DNA of 64,000 nucleotides from Amycolatopsis sp. NBC_01480. GTDB lineage: Bacteria; Actinomycetota; Actinomycetes; Mycobacteriales; Pseudonocardiaceae. Below are positions 1 to 6,793 of this stretch, piece after piece. The translations under genes and the position numbers were made by a program. Below the pieces are notes generated by a model. It searched no databases. It was not told where the DNA came from and worked only from the letters and a program-made list of their open reading frames with translations. Each line of letters begins with the position of its first letter. Position 1 is the first letter of the stretch. The stretch spans positions 6,820,001-6,884,000 of the forward strand of contig NZ_CP109442.1 in NCBI RefSeq assembly GCF_036227205.1, given 5' to 3'.

Positions 1-457
1 GGACCTGCATACCCGGGAAGCGGCCGGTCACGCGATGGCTGAGCACATGCGTGCCGAGTTGGTATGCGATGCGGTCGATCTCGCCGTGGGACGTGGTCTG
101 ACCAGTGCTGATGCGATCTTCCACTCCGATCGTGGTTCCCAGTACACCTCCTCGACCTTCCGCGCCGCACTCACGGCGGCGGGTATGCGGCCGTCGATGG
201 GGCGGGTCGGGTCGTGCTACGACAACGCCGTCGCCGAGTCGTTCTTCGCGACCCTCAAAACCGAGATCGGGACCCAGGTCTGGGCCACCCGCGACGACGC
301 CCGCCGGGCAGTGTTCGCCTACCTCAGCTACTACAACCACGACCGTCTACATTCGACACTCGGATACCGAACACCCCACGAAACCCGCATCAGCTATCGT
401 CAACCTATCGCCCTCGCGGCATAAAACCCCGGTGTCCGGATCCCGGGGGGAACCTCA
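1..457 (+). mobile_element. 3' end of an IS3-family insertion sequence
   Basis: The window opens inside an insertion sequence. The transposase end lies at 2-424, and the element probably finishes at 457 with ...AACCTCA, which reads TGAGGTTCCCC from outside. A TGA start is usual for IS3-family terminal inverted repeats. From 458 the sequence continues as a reading frame matching latex-clearing proteins, so the junction can be placed to within a few bases. The other end of the element, and any target-site duplication, lie before the window. Confidence 0.8.
2..424 (+). CDS. IS3-family transposase OrfB, C-terminal part
   Basis: These 140 residues are the C-terminal half of a DDE (rve-type) transposase; the reading frame is open to the left edge of the window, so the start is missing. 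The segment HSDRGSQYTS carries the second catalytic Asp, and the third catalytic residue is the Glu in DNAVAESFFATLK. The end has the usual YYNHDRLHSTLGYRTPHE signature of IS3 OrfB. The enzyme cuts and joins the element's ends during transposition, normally as an OrfAB frameshift fusion. Nothing in the visible part looks broken, so the copy may still be active. Confidence 0.9.
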   Translation, partial: DLHTREAAGHAMAEHMRAELVCDAVDLAVGRGLTSADAIFHSDRGSQYTSSTFRAALTAAGMRPSMGRVGSCYDNAVAESFFATLKTEIGTQVWATRDDARRAVFAYLSYYNHDRLHSTLGYRTPHETRISYRQPIALAA

Positions 458-964
458 GAGGTCGTAACCGAAGGTGAAAGTCTTGGCCGCACGGTCTTTC
501 ATGTTGGCACCGCCCGCGGACCAGTAGACCGATTTGGCCTCACGCGGGATCACCGTGCTCATGATGCCGCTGCCCAGGCCGTACAGCATGAACAGGTAAG
601 TGTCCTTGCGGCGGTTGAAATCCGCGGCGAGGCGCAGCTTCGCGGGGTCGGCCCAGGACGGCAGCCGGTTGGCCTTGCCAAGCCAGCCGACGAGGTCGGC
701 AGGCAGCCCGGACGGCAGTGGATCACTGTTGTTCAGCCACGAATGGAGCGCGGTGTTCACTGCCGGAACCTGGCCGTTGTCGATCAGCGCGGCCACCAGG
801 TAGTCCACCTCGTCGTCCCAGACTGACCACGGATCGGTGCCCGTGCCGGTTCCGGCCACCGAGCCCGAAGCCGCCCAGGCCCACGTCGGGGTGACGCTCA
901 CGGCACCGGCGAGGCCCAGTGCGGCGCCGAGGGTGAGGACCCTCCTCCTGCTGAGATCTTCCAT
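455..964 (-). pseudogene. lcp: latex clearing protein (DUF2236 oxygenase), 5' fragment cut by the IS
   Basis: The 169 residues match the N-terminal part of Lcp, the secreted b-type-heme dioxygenase that cleaves poly(cis-1,4-isoprene). A twin-arginine signal (SRRRVLTLGAALGLAGA) is followed by the family segments LPSWADPAKL and LYGLGSGIMSTVIPRE, then KDRAAKTF. Family members are about 400 residues. In Streptomyces K30 Lcp the proximal heme ligand His198 lies beyond the point where this copy stops. The frame runs to ...FGYDL and then meets a TGA at 455-457 that belongs to the IS end. This fragment therefore cannot make a working enzyme. The remainder should lie on the far side of the IS. Identity is by recalled family sequence and is fairly secure. 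Confidence 0.82.
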
Positions 965-1071
965 TTACTTACCTGCTTCCCTGAGGCCACGTTGCCTGAG
1001 CACCGAGCCGTTTCAGCTGATGCGAGGGTGTTGCGGGTTCGTCGTGAGATGTGATTCTCCATTAACATAGC

Positions 1072-1081
1072 GACCCGGGTC
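1072..1081. promoter_or_regulatory. possible TetR operator between lcp and the tandem-TetR gene
   Basis: The perfect 10-bp palindrome GACCCGGGTC lies in the 250-bp divergent space between the lcp fragment (start 964) and the TetR gene (start 1215), about 110 bp upstream of lcp. Position and symmetry suit an operator for the adjacent regulator. A 10-bp palindrome of G and C is not rare in this base composition, so this is tentative. Confidence 0.35.
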
Positions 1082-1214
1082 ACGGCTCGGCAAGAGCTGC
1101 TCGGCCGGAACCGGTACCGGCGGTCCGGCCGGGACGATCCCGGGCGCCGGGCCCGGCTCGTGATTGACTGGCGCGCATGGCCTTGTCCGCTCCCGCGCCG
1201 GCCCGGGCGCCGTG

Positions 1215-2378
1215 GTGACCTCCGAGCCGGCCGCGGCCGTCCGGCCGCGCAACCGCCGGCAGCTCATCGTCGAAGCGGCCGGCCGGGTGTTCAGCACGCG
1301 CGGGTACCACGCGGCGTCGATGGAGGAGATCGCTTCCGCCGTCGGGATCACCGCCGCGGCGCTGTACCGGCACTTCCCGAACAAGTACGCGCTGTTCACC
1401 GAGTGCGCGAACGTGATGGCGGACCGGCTCGTCGCCGCGCTCGACGAGGTGCCGCCCGACGCGGCGCTGGCCGAGACGCTGGCCGTCGTCACCCAGGTGA
1501 CCGTCGCCCATCGCGCGTCCGGCGGGGTGTACCGCTGGGAGGCGCGCTACCTCGAGCGTGAGGACCGGCAGCGGCTCAAGGCGAAGTTCGCCCACGTCGT
1601 CGGCCGGGTCGTCGAGGTGCTGCGGCGCGAGCACCCGAGGCCCGACGGGGATCTGCGGGCGGTGGCCGCCCTCGGCGTGATCGGGTCGATCACCATGCAC
1701 CACACCTCGATCGCGAACCGCCGGGTGGAAAGCCTGCTGCTGACTTCCGCCGTGCAGGCGGCCACCAGCGAAGCCGCCGGGAGGGCGCGCCGCGTCGAAC
1801 TGCCCACTCTGCCGGTGCCCCGGACCCGGCGCGCGGAGATCCTGGCGGCCGCGATCCCGCTGTTCGAACGGGACGGGTTCGCCAACGTCACGAACGGCCG
1901 GATCGCCGAGGCGGTCGGGGTGACCACGTCCGCGATCTACCGGCATTACCCCGGCAAGGCCGACATCCTGGCCGCGGCCTGCCTCCAAGCTGCGGGCCTG
2001 CTGGCGCAAGCGGTGGACCGGAACCTGGACGGAGTGGCGGATCCGCGCGCGGCCGTGGTCGCGCTGGCGGCGACGTACGTGGCGTACAGCTTCGCCCACA
2101 CCGCGCTCACCAGCGTCGCCGAGGCCGAGATCATCGGCATGCCGGCCGCGTTGCAACGGCCGGTAGTGCGTGCCCAGCGTGAGCACATCGCGGTCTGGGA
2201 ACAGCAATTGCGGCTGGCCCGGCCGGACCTCGACCCGCGCCAGGCCCGCGTCCTGGTGCACGCGGGCTTCGGTGTGGTGGTCGAAGCCGGGCGCCGGCTG
2301 CGGTGGTCGGACACCGAGGACCATCGCGCTGCCGTCACCGCGCTGGTGGTGGCCGCGCTGGGCCTCGCGACGGGCTGA
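1215..2378 (+). CDS. tandem TetR-family regulator with two DNA-binding domains
   Basis: This 387-residue protein contains two complete TetR units in one chain. The first helix-turn-helix is at residues 10-65 (MEEIASAVGITAAALYRHF). The second is at about 203-260 (NGRIAEAVGVTTSAIYRHY). Each is followed by about 130 residues of helical ligand-binding type. A normal TetR protein is about 200 residues and dimerises; this one could bind its operator as an intramolecular pseudo-dimer. I chose GTG at 1215 because the helix-turn-helix begins soon after; GTG 1212 and TTG 1164 are in frame. It lies divergent from the lcp fragment. TetR-type LcpR proteins beside lcp genes are known in Gordonia, so control of lcp is a reasonable inference. 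It is convergent with the next gene, 6 bp away. Confidence 0.85.
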   Translation: MTSEPAAAVRPRNRRQLIVEAAGRVFSTRGYHAASMEEIASAVGITAAALYRHFPNKYALFTECANVMADRLVAALDEVPPDAALAETLAVVTQVTVAHRASGGVYRWEARYLEREDRQRLKAKFAHVVGRVVEVLRREHPRPDGDLRAVAALGVIGSITMHHTSIANRRVESLLLTSAVQAATSEAAGRARRVELPTLPVPRTRRAEILAAAIPLFERDGFANVTNGRIAEAVGVTTSAIYRHYPGKADILAAACLQAAGLLAQAVDRNLDGVADPRAAVVALAATYVAYSFAHTALTSVAEAEIIGMPAALQRPVVRAQREHIAVWEQQLRLARPDLDPRQARVLVHAGFGVVVEAGRRLRWSDTEDHRAAVTALVVAALGLATG

Positions 2379-2384
2379 GGCCGG

Positions 2385-2975
2385 TCATTCCTCAACGGGC
2401 GCAGCCGGTTTCGGATGCGCGGTCACCACCAGCCGGTGCGTGCGCGCGCCCGGGGCCGCTTCGTCGTGGTAGCGCGAAACGAGGCCGGCGACGAGCGCGG
2501 TCAGGTCCTCGGTGAACGCCGCGCGGTCGCGCGCCGAGCCGAACGCGATCTCGGTGTCGAGGGTCAGCGTCGGCAACGGCTGTTCCGCGCGCGCGGCGCG
2601 GCGGACCAGGCCCGCGACTTCCCGCACCGTGCGTCCCGCGACGGCGAGCTGGTAGGCCGCCGACAGCCGGTCCGGCTCGATCGCGCTCTGCCCGGCCTCG
2701 CCGAGGGCGGCGGGGGAGACGAGGTACGACGCGGCGGTGGCGGTGAAGAGCCGCTCGGTCAGCCCGCCCCACTGGCGCGAGCCCGCGGGCTCGACCAGGC
2801 CGTGGGTTTCCAGCGCGCGCAGGTGGTAGTGCACTTTCTGCCGCGTCAGCCCGAGGCGCGCGGCGAGCGCGGCGGCGGACGCCGGCTCGGTCAGCGCCGC
2901 GAGCAGCCGTGCCCGCACCGGGTCCAGAGCGACGGCCGCCGCGGCCGGGTCCTCGATCACCTCGACGTCATGCAT
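2385..2975 (-). CDS. ArsR-like winged-helix transcriptional regulator
   Basis: The 196-residue protein has an N-terminal winged helix (LDPVRARLLAALTEPASAAA, then LGLTRQKVHYHLRALETHGLV, residues about 16-60), the HTH_20 type seen in ArsR-like regulators. A C-terminal half with no motif I recognise follows. There are no metal-binding cysteines in the helix-turn-helix, so it is unlikely to be an arsenic or metal sensor. I place the start at the ATG at 2975 (MHDVEVIEDP); the reading frame extends 40 codons further upstream but without family-like sequence. It is divergent from the secreted-protein gene at 3129, and the 153 bp between them probably hold both promoters. Confidence 0.78.
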   Translation of the reverse strand: MHDVEVIEDPAAAAVALDPVRARLLAALTEPASAAALAARLGLTRQKVHYHLRALETHGLVEPAGSRQWGGLTERLFTATAASYLVSPAALGEAGQSAIEPDRLSAAYQLAVAGRTVREVAGLVRRAARAEQPLPTLTLDTEIAFGSARDRAAFTEDLTALVAGLVSRYHDEAAPGARTHRLVVTAHPKPAAPVEE

Positions 2976-3128
2976 GTCCTTGAGCCAAGCAGTGACAAAC
3001 AAAGTCGTCAAGGGCCCCGGAACGGGTGCTTGTCTGTTTCCGCCCGTGCTCGTACAGTCATCACGCAGGTCCTGCAGTGGTCTGGACCTGTCCACTACCG
3101 CCGCCCTGATTTGCCTGGAGGTTGGCTA

Positions 3129-3734
3129 GTGCGCAGAAGACTTCGGATCGGCGGAGTGCTCGCCGGAGCCCTGTTCGGCCTGGCGGCGCTGACCCCGGTC
3201 GCGAGTGCGCAGGTGGGTACGGGGCCGTGGAACCCCTGGTCGCCGGGCTATGCGGAGCAGGAGCGCGGGTGCGGCCAGATCAGCGGCCTCACCTTCCAGC
3301 TCACCTGCTCCACCGGCAGCGGTGACCAGCGCGCCGAGCGGCGGTACGACACCTACACCGGCGGCACGCACCAGTTCGAGGGCTCGTTCAAGATCACCAG
3401 CATGAGCGGCGCGCGGATCAGCGTGAAGCAGACCTTCCGCGACGGCTCGAACGCGGGACCGTACTTCCTGCTGGCGGTCGAAAAGGGCGGCCGGATGTAC
3501 GCGGTGGAGGGCGGGCAGACGCTGGCCAGCGGCGCCACCGTCGGGACCTCCGTGCGGGTCAACACGATCAACCAGGTCGGCAGCACGCACAAGGTCTACA
3601 TCAACGGGTCGCTCAAACAGACCGTCGACAGCCCGAGCGGCAGCTACTACGACAAGATCGGCTCGTACCGGACCTCCAGCGGGGCCGGCCCGATCACCGT
3701 GCAGTGGAGCGGCGTCAAGTTCTGGACGAAGTGA
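3129..3734 (+). CDS. secreted beta-rich protein, possibly polysaccharide-lyase-like
   Basis: This 201-residue protein starts with a clear Sec signal peptide (MRRRLRIGG, a hydrophobic stretch, then ASA before residue 29). The GTG at 3129 is supported by GGAG at 3117-3120. The mature part is rich in alternating beta-type segments such as HQFEGSFKITSMSGARISVKQ and HKVYINGSLKQTV, ending IGSYRTSSGAGPITVQWSGVKFW. That pattern resembles the jelly-roll fold of small polysaccharide lyases and lectin-like glycan-binding proteins. I cannot see a convincing catalytic set, so enzyme activity is not claimed. Its last 20 bp overlap the convergent rluA-type gene. Confidence 0.7.
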   Translation: MRRRLRIGGVLAGALFGLAALTPVASAQVGTGPWNPWSPGYAEQERGCGQISGLTFQLTCSTGSGDQRAERRYDTYTGGTHQFEGSFKITSMSGARISVKQTFRDGSNAGPYFLLAVEKGGRMYAVEGGQTLASGATVGTSVRVNTINQVGSTHKVYINGSLKQTVDSPSGSYYDKIGSYRTSSGAGPITVQWSGVKFWTK

Positions 3735-4695
3735 CCCCGCGGGCGGTGTCCCCGGTGCCCGCCGGGGGCGCCGCCCACGCCGCGGGGGAGTCCCATGAGG
3801 ACAGTCGCAGCCCGCTGGTGAACCGCCGTGGCGCGCCGGTCAGCGGATCGTCGAACTCGAGCGTCTTCGCCAGCAGCTGCAACGGTTTCGTGAAGTCGTC
3901 GAGCGGGGTTTCGGTGAGCACGGGGTAGAAGCCGTCGCCGAGGATGGGGATGCCGAGCCCGTTCAGGTGCACGCGCAGCTGGTGCGTGCGGCCGGTGGCG
4001 GGCACCAGCCGGTAGCGGCCCAGCCCGTCGCGGTGCTCCAGCAGCTCCACGTACGTCTCGGCGTTCACCTCGCCCGGAACCTCTTGGGCGGCAAGCACTC
4101 CGCGTTCCTTGACGATCCGGCTCCGGACCGTGCGCGGCAGCTCCAGCGCCGCGTCGTACGGCGCGATCGCCTCGTACTCCTTGTGCACCAGGCGATCGCG
4201 GAACATCGTCTGGTACGCCCCGCGCGCGGACGGGGTGATCACGAACATCACCAGCCCGGCCGTCACGCGGTCGAGGCGGTGCGCGGGCGACAGCGCCGGC
4301 AGGTCGAGGTCGCGGCGCAGCCGGACCAGCGCCGTCTCGAGGATGTGCTGCCCGCGCGGGATGGTCGCGAGGAAATGCGGCTTGTCGACCACGAGCAGGT
4401 GCTCGTCGCGGTGCACGACGGAGATGCCGAACGGCACCGGCACCTCGTCGGGCAGGTCGCGGTGGAACCAGATGAACGTGCCGGGCTCGAACGCCGTGCC
4501 GACGCCGAGCGGGCCGTCCGGGCCGAAGATCCGCTCCTCCCGCAGCATTTCTTCGATCCGCTCGGGCGCGACGCGGGGCAGTCGTTCGACCAGGTGCTCC
4601 AGCAGCGTGCCCCACGGTCCCTCGTCGGGCAGCCGCAGCCGGGCCGGGTCGAGCCCGTGGCGTGGCGGCAGCGGGGCCGCGAGCTTGCGTCTCAT
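3715..4695 (-). CDS. RluA-family RNA pseudouridine synthase
   Basis: This 326-residue enzyme isomerises specific uridines of rRNA or tRNA to pseudouridine. The catalytic segment HRLDRVTAGLV is at residues 139-149, with the nucleophilic Asp at about 142. It is followed by RLVPATGRTHQLRVHLNGLG and ILGDGFY, the usual RluA C-terminal motifs. About 90 residues precede the catalytic domain and resemble a degenerate S4-like or family-specific extension. The exact target uridine cannot be read from sequence. The gene starts 55 bp from the stop of the DUF5313 gene on the same strand, with a dispersed palindrome in the gap. Its 3' end overlaps the convergent secreted-protein gene by 20 bp. Confidence 0.92.
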   Translation of the reverse strand: MRRKLAAPLPPRHGLDPARLRLPDEGPWGTLLEHLVERLPRVAPERIEEMLREERIFGPDGPLGVGTAFEPGTFIWFHRDLPDEVPVPFGISVVHRDEHLLVVDKPHFLATIPRGQHILETALVRLRRDLDLPALSPAHRLDRVTAGLVMFVITPSARGAYQTMFRDRLVHKEYEAIAPYDAALELPRTVRSRIVKERGVLAAQEVPGEVNAETYVELLEHRDGLGRYRLVPATGRTHQLRVHLNGLGIPILGDGFYPVLTETPLDDFTKPLQLLAKTLEFDDPLTGAPRRFTSGLRLSSWDSPAAWAAPPAGTGDTARGVTSSRT

Positions 4696-4711
4696 CGGAC
4701 GCCGAGTCTAC

Positions 4712-4755
4712 TTGTGAGTGTTTGTGACGGTTCTAACCGTCATGAACACTCACGA
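4712..4755. repeat. dispersed 44-bp palindrome, copy 1
   Basis: The arms GTGAGTGTTTGTGACGGTT (4714-4732) and AACCGTCATGAACACTCAC (4735-4753) pair along their whole length, with the only mismatches able to form G-U pairs in RNA. The element lies between two genes transcribed leftward, and the TGA of the DUF5313 gene (4750-4752) is part of its right arm. It would form a strong hairpin in the transcript, but there is no T-run. Related copies are at 13141, 44850 and 51551. Confidence 0.9.
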
Positions 4756-5139
4756 GCCGTTTTGCCGGTAGATCGCGATGTAGCGGGCCTTCGCCTCGGC
4801 GTCCGCGGCGTCGAACGCCTCCTTGCGGATGCGCTTGCCGGTGCCCGGCGGGAAGCCGTTGCGCGAGAGCCGGTGGTCGATGCTCTCCTCCATGTACGCG
4901 CAGGAGTAGAAGTACGCCACCAGCGCGGCCATCAGCACGATCGCCAGCCGGAGCTGGATCGGGCCGGGCAGCAGCAGCCAGACCAGGCACAGCGGCGCGA
5001 TGCCGACCGAGCTGCGCAGCACGTGCCGCGCCTTCCAGTGCTTCGACGTGGTGTCGTGCAGGACCCAGTCGCGGTACCGCTCGGGCAGCCGGCCGCCCAC
5101 GGCGTACCAGAACCAGCGGAGCACTCCGGGACGTGTCAT
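4750..5139 (-). CDS. DUF5313 family membrane protein
   Basis: The 129-residue protein begins MTRPGVLRWFWYAVGGRLPE and continues with YRDWVLHDTTSKHW, the pattern of the actinobacterial DUF5313 family of unknown function. Two membrane segments follow (APLCLVWLLLPGPIQL and IVLMAALVAYFYSCAYM, about residues 50-90). The tail is polar and charged. I chose the ATG at 5139 because GGAGGA lies just upstream of it; ATG 5151 is also in frame. The stop codon is embedded in the dispersed palindrome. Its start is divergent from the OhrR-type regulator with two operator-like palindromes between, so it is a likely target of that regulator (inference). Confidence 0.82.
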   Translation of the reverse strand: MTRPGVLRWFWYAVGGRLPERYRDWVLHDTTSKHWKARHVLRSSVGIAPLCLVWLLLPGPIQLRLAIVLMAALVAYFYSCAYMEESIDHRLSRNGFPPGTGKRIRKEAFDAADAEAKARYIAIYRQNGS

Positions 5140-5180
5140 CTCGTCCTCCATCCTCGAGTTCCTCGGCTGATTACAGTGTA

Positions 5181-5210
5181 CACTAATGATTAGTGCACTA
5201 ACGATTAGTG
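5181..5210. promoter_or_regulatory. two adjacent operator palindromes for the OhrR-like regulator
   Basis: CACTAATGATTAGTG (5181-5195) is a perfect 15-bp inverted repeat. It is followed with no gap by CACTAACGATTAGTG (5196-5210), which differs at one arm position. They sit between the divergent DUF5313 gene (start 5139) and marR gene (start 5259), where both promoters must lie. Two adjoining sites suggest cooperative binding and control of both genes. Confidence 0.85.
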
Positions 5211-5258
5211 TAGTCCAGCCCACTCCGCTAAGGTGGCGCGACGCGAGAAGGAGGACCA

Positions 5259-5702
5259 GTGGCCGAGATCGACCTGGGCGAGGACCCGTTGAAACTCGAC
5301 CGTCAGGTGTGCTTCGCGCTGTCGGTCGCTTCGCGCAGCGTGATCGCGATCTACCGGCCGCTGCTCGAACCGCACGGGCTGACGCACCCGCAGTACCTGG
5401 TGATGCTCGCGCTGTGGGAGAAGGCGCCGAGGTCGGTGAAGGACCTCGCCGCGGCGCTGCGGCACGAGCCCGCGACGCTGTCCCCGCTGCTCAAACGCCT
5501 GGAAGCGATGGACTACGTGACGCGCGGCCGCAGCCGTGCCGACGAGCGGCAGCTGACCGTCGAGCTGACCGAGAAGGGCCGGGCGTTGCGCGCGGAGGCG
5601 GAGAAGATCCCGTACCGCGTGGTCGAAACGCTCGGCATGGAGCTGTCCGAGCTGGAGGCCCTGCACGCCGCGCTGGGCCGGGTGATCGCGGCGACCGCAT
5701 AA
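5259..5702 (+). CDS. ohrR: MarR-family regulator of the OhrR (peroxide-sensing) type
   Basis: The 147-residue winged-helix protein follows the OhrR pattern. Near its N-terminus it has LDRQVCFALSVASRSV, which matches the LxxQLCFxLYxxSR segment whose Cys senses organic hydroperoxides (here Cys19). PLLEPHGLTHPQYLVMLALW, SPLLKRLEAMDYVTR and RADERQLTVELTEKG follow. In that family oxidation of the cysteine releases the operator and induces a peroxidase (Ohr). No ohr gene is present here; the divergent neighbour is a DUF5313 membrane protein. The GTG at 5259 has GGAGGA upstream. The function as a one-Cys redox sensor is inference from the motif. Confidence 0.88.
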   Translation: MAEIDLGEDPLKLDRQVCFALSVASRSVIAIYRPLLEPHGLTHPQYLVMLALWEKAPRSVKDLAAALRHEPATLSPLLKRLEAMDYVTRGRSRADERQLTVELTEKGRALRAEAEKIPYRVVETLGMELSELEALHAALGRVIAATA

Positions 5703-5783
5703 ACGTTCATGTACGGCTCTTGTACGGCGGTCTTCCACGATGAGCGGGCGGGCGCCGTCGCAGCGGCCACGGGTCCCGCGTTC

Positions 5784-5824
5784 CGAAGGCCTCCTTCCGG
5801 CCCCCATCCGGGAGGGGGCCTTCG
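5784..5824 (+). terminator. hairpin terminator after the OhrR-type gene
   Basis: A 17-bp stem pairs CGAAGGCCTCCTTCCGG (5784-5800) with CCGGGAGGGGGCCTTCG (5808-5824) with two G-T pairs and a 7-base loop, followed by TCTTTG. It lies between the regulator stop (5702) and the next gene (5900). Confidence 0.8.
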
Positions 5825-5899
5825 TCTTTGCCCGCGGGAGTACCCGGCGGTCCCGCGGCGTTGCTCCAAGCAGACGGACACCGGTCGGAAGGAGCGAGT

Positions 5900-6793
5900 G
5901 TGGGCGAGGAACTGAAGGTCCGGCTGGGGGTCGCGCCGGCGCCGGGCACGGGTCCCGCGGAGTTCGCGGGGCTGGCCGAGACGCTGGAGGCGGCGGGGAT
6001 CGACTCGCTGTGGCTGTCCGAGCTGGTTTACGCGCCGGAGGTCGACCCGTTGATCGGCATGGCGCACGCGCTCGCCCGGACGAGCAAGCTGAAGGTGGGC
6101 ACCGGCGTCGCCATCCTGCCCGGCCGCAACCCCGTGCTGGTGGCGAAGCAGCTGGTCACATTGGCCGGGCTGGCGCCGAAACGGGTGCTGCCGGTGTTCG
6201 GCCTGCGCCCGGCGAACCCGGCCGAGCACACCCTGTTCCCGGTGCCGGAAGGCAAGCGCGCCAAGGTGTTCGACGAGTCCCTGACCCTGCTGCGGCTGTT
6301 GCTGGAACAGGACGACGTGTCGTTCGACGGCGAGTTCTTCCAGGTCGACGGCATCACCATCGGCCCGCGCCCGGCCAAGCGGCTGGACGTGTGGCTCGGC
6401 GGCAGCGCCCCGGCCGCGCTGCGCCGCGCGGGACGGCTGTCCGACGGCTGGCTCGGCAGCTTCCACTCGCCCTCGCAGGCGCGGGCCGCCCGCGTCGCCA
6501 TCCAGGACGCCGCCGCCGAGGCCGGCCGCGAGATCGAGCCCGACCACTTCGGCCTGAGCCTGCTGGTGGCCACTGAGGGCGTGCCGGAGCGAATGGTGGC
6601 CGCCGCCGCGCAACGGCAGCCGGGCACGCCGATCACCGAACTCGTCGCGACGAGCTGGGCCGAGGCCCGGCGCCTGCTGGAACAGCACATCGACGCGGGG
6701 CTGTCGAAGTTCGTCCTGCGGCCCGGGCACTCGGGCGACTACCAGCGGTTCCTCGACGGCTTCCAGCGCGAACTGATGCCGTTGCAGAACTGA
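5900..6793 (+). CDS. LLM-class F420-dependent oxidoreductase
   Basis: The 297-residue protein has the TIM-barrel pattern of luciferase-like flavin/F420 enzymes: GIDSLWLSELVYAPEVDP, then LKVGTGVAILPGRNPVLVAKQ (residues about 60-80), DGEFFQVDGITIGPRPAK and VWLGGSAPAALRRAGRLSDGW. In actinobacteria most members of this group use coenzyme F420 in hydride transfer to unknown small substrates. The GTG at 5900 has GGAAGGAG 6 bp upstream. Its TGA at 6791-6793 directly abuts the stop of the convergent exporter gene. The substrate cannot be named from sequence. Confidence 0.85.
   Translation: MGEELKVRLGVAPAPGTGPAEFAGLAETLEAAGIDSLWLSELVYAPEVDPLIGMAHALARTSKLKVGTGVAILPGRNPVLVAKQLVTLAGLAPKRVLPVFGLRPANPAEHTLFPVPEGKRAKVFDESLTLLRLLLEQDDVSFDGEFFQVDGITIGPRPAKRLDVWLGGSAPAALRRAGRLSDGWLGSFHSPSQARAARVAIQDAAAEAGREIEPDHFGLSLLVATEGVPERMVAAAAQRQPGTPITELVATSWAEARRLLEQHIDAGLSKFVLRPGHSGDYQRFLDGFQRELMPLQN

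Noticed and set aside
105..477. Additional frames over the transposase
   Set aside because: They are out-of-frame readings of the transposase gene; OrfA, if present, would lie before the window.
3715..3734. 20-bp overlap of two convergent genes as a regulatory device
   Set aside because: Short 3' overlaps are common in compact actinobacterial genomes and nothing here points to function.
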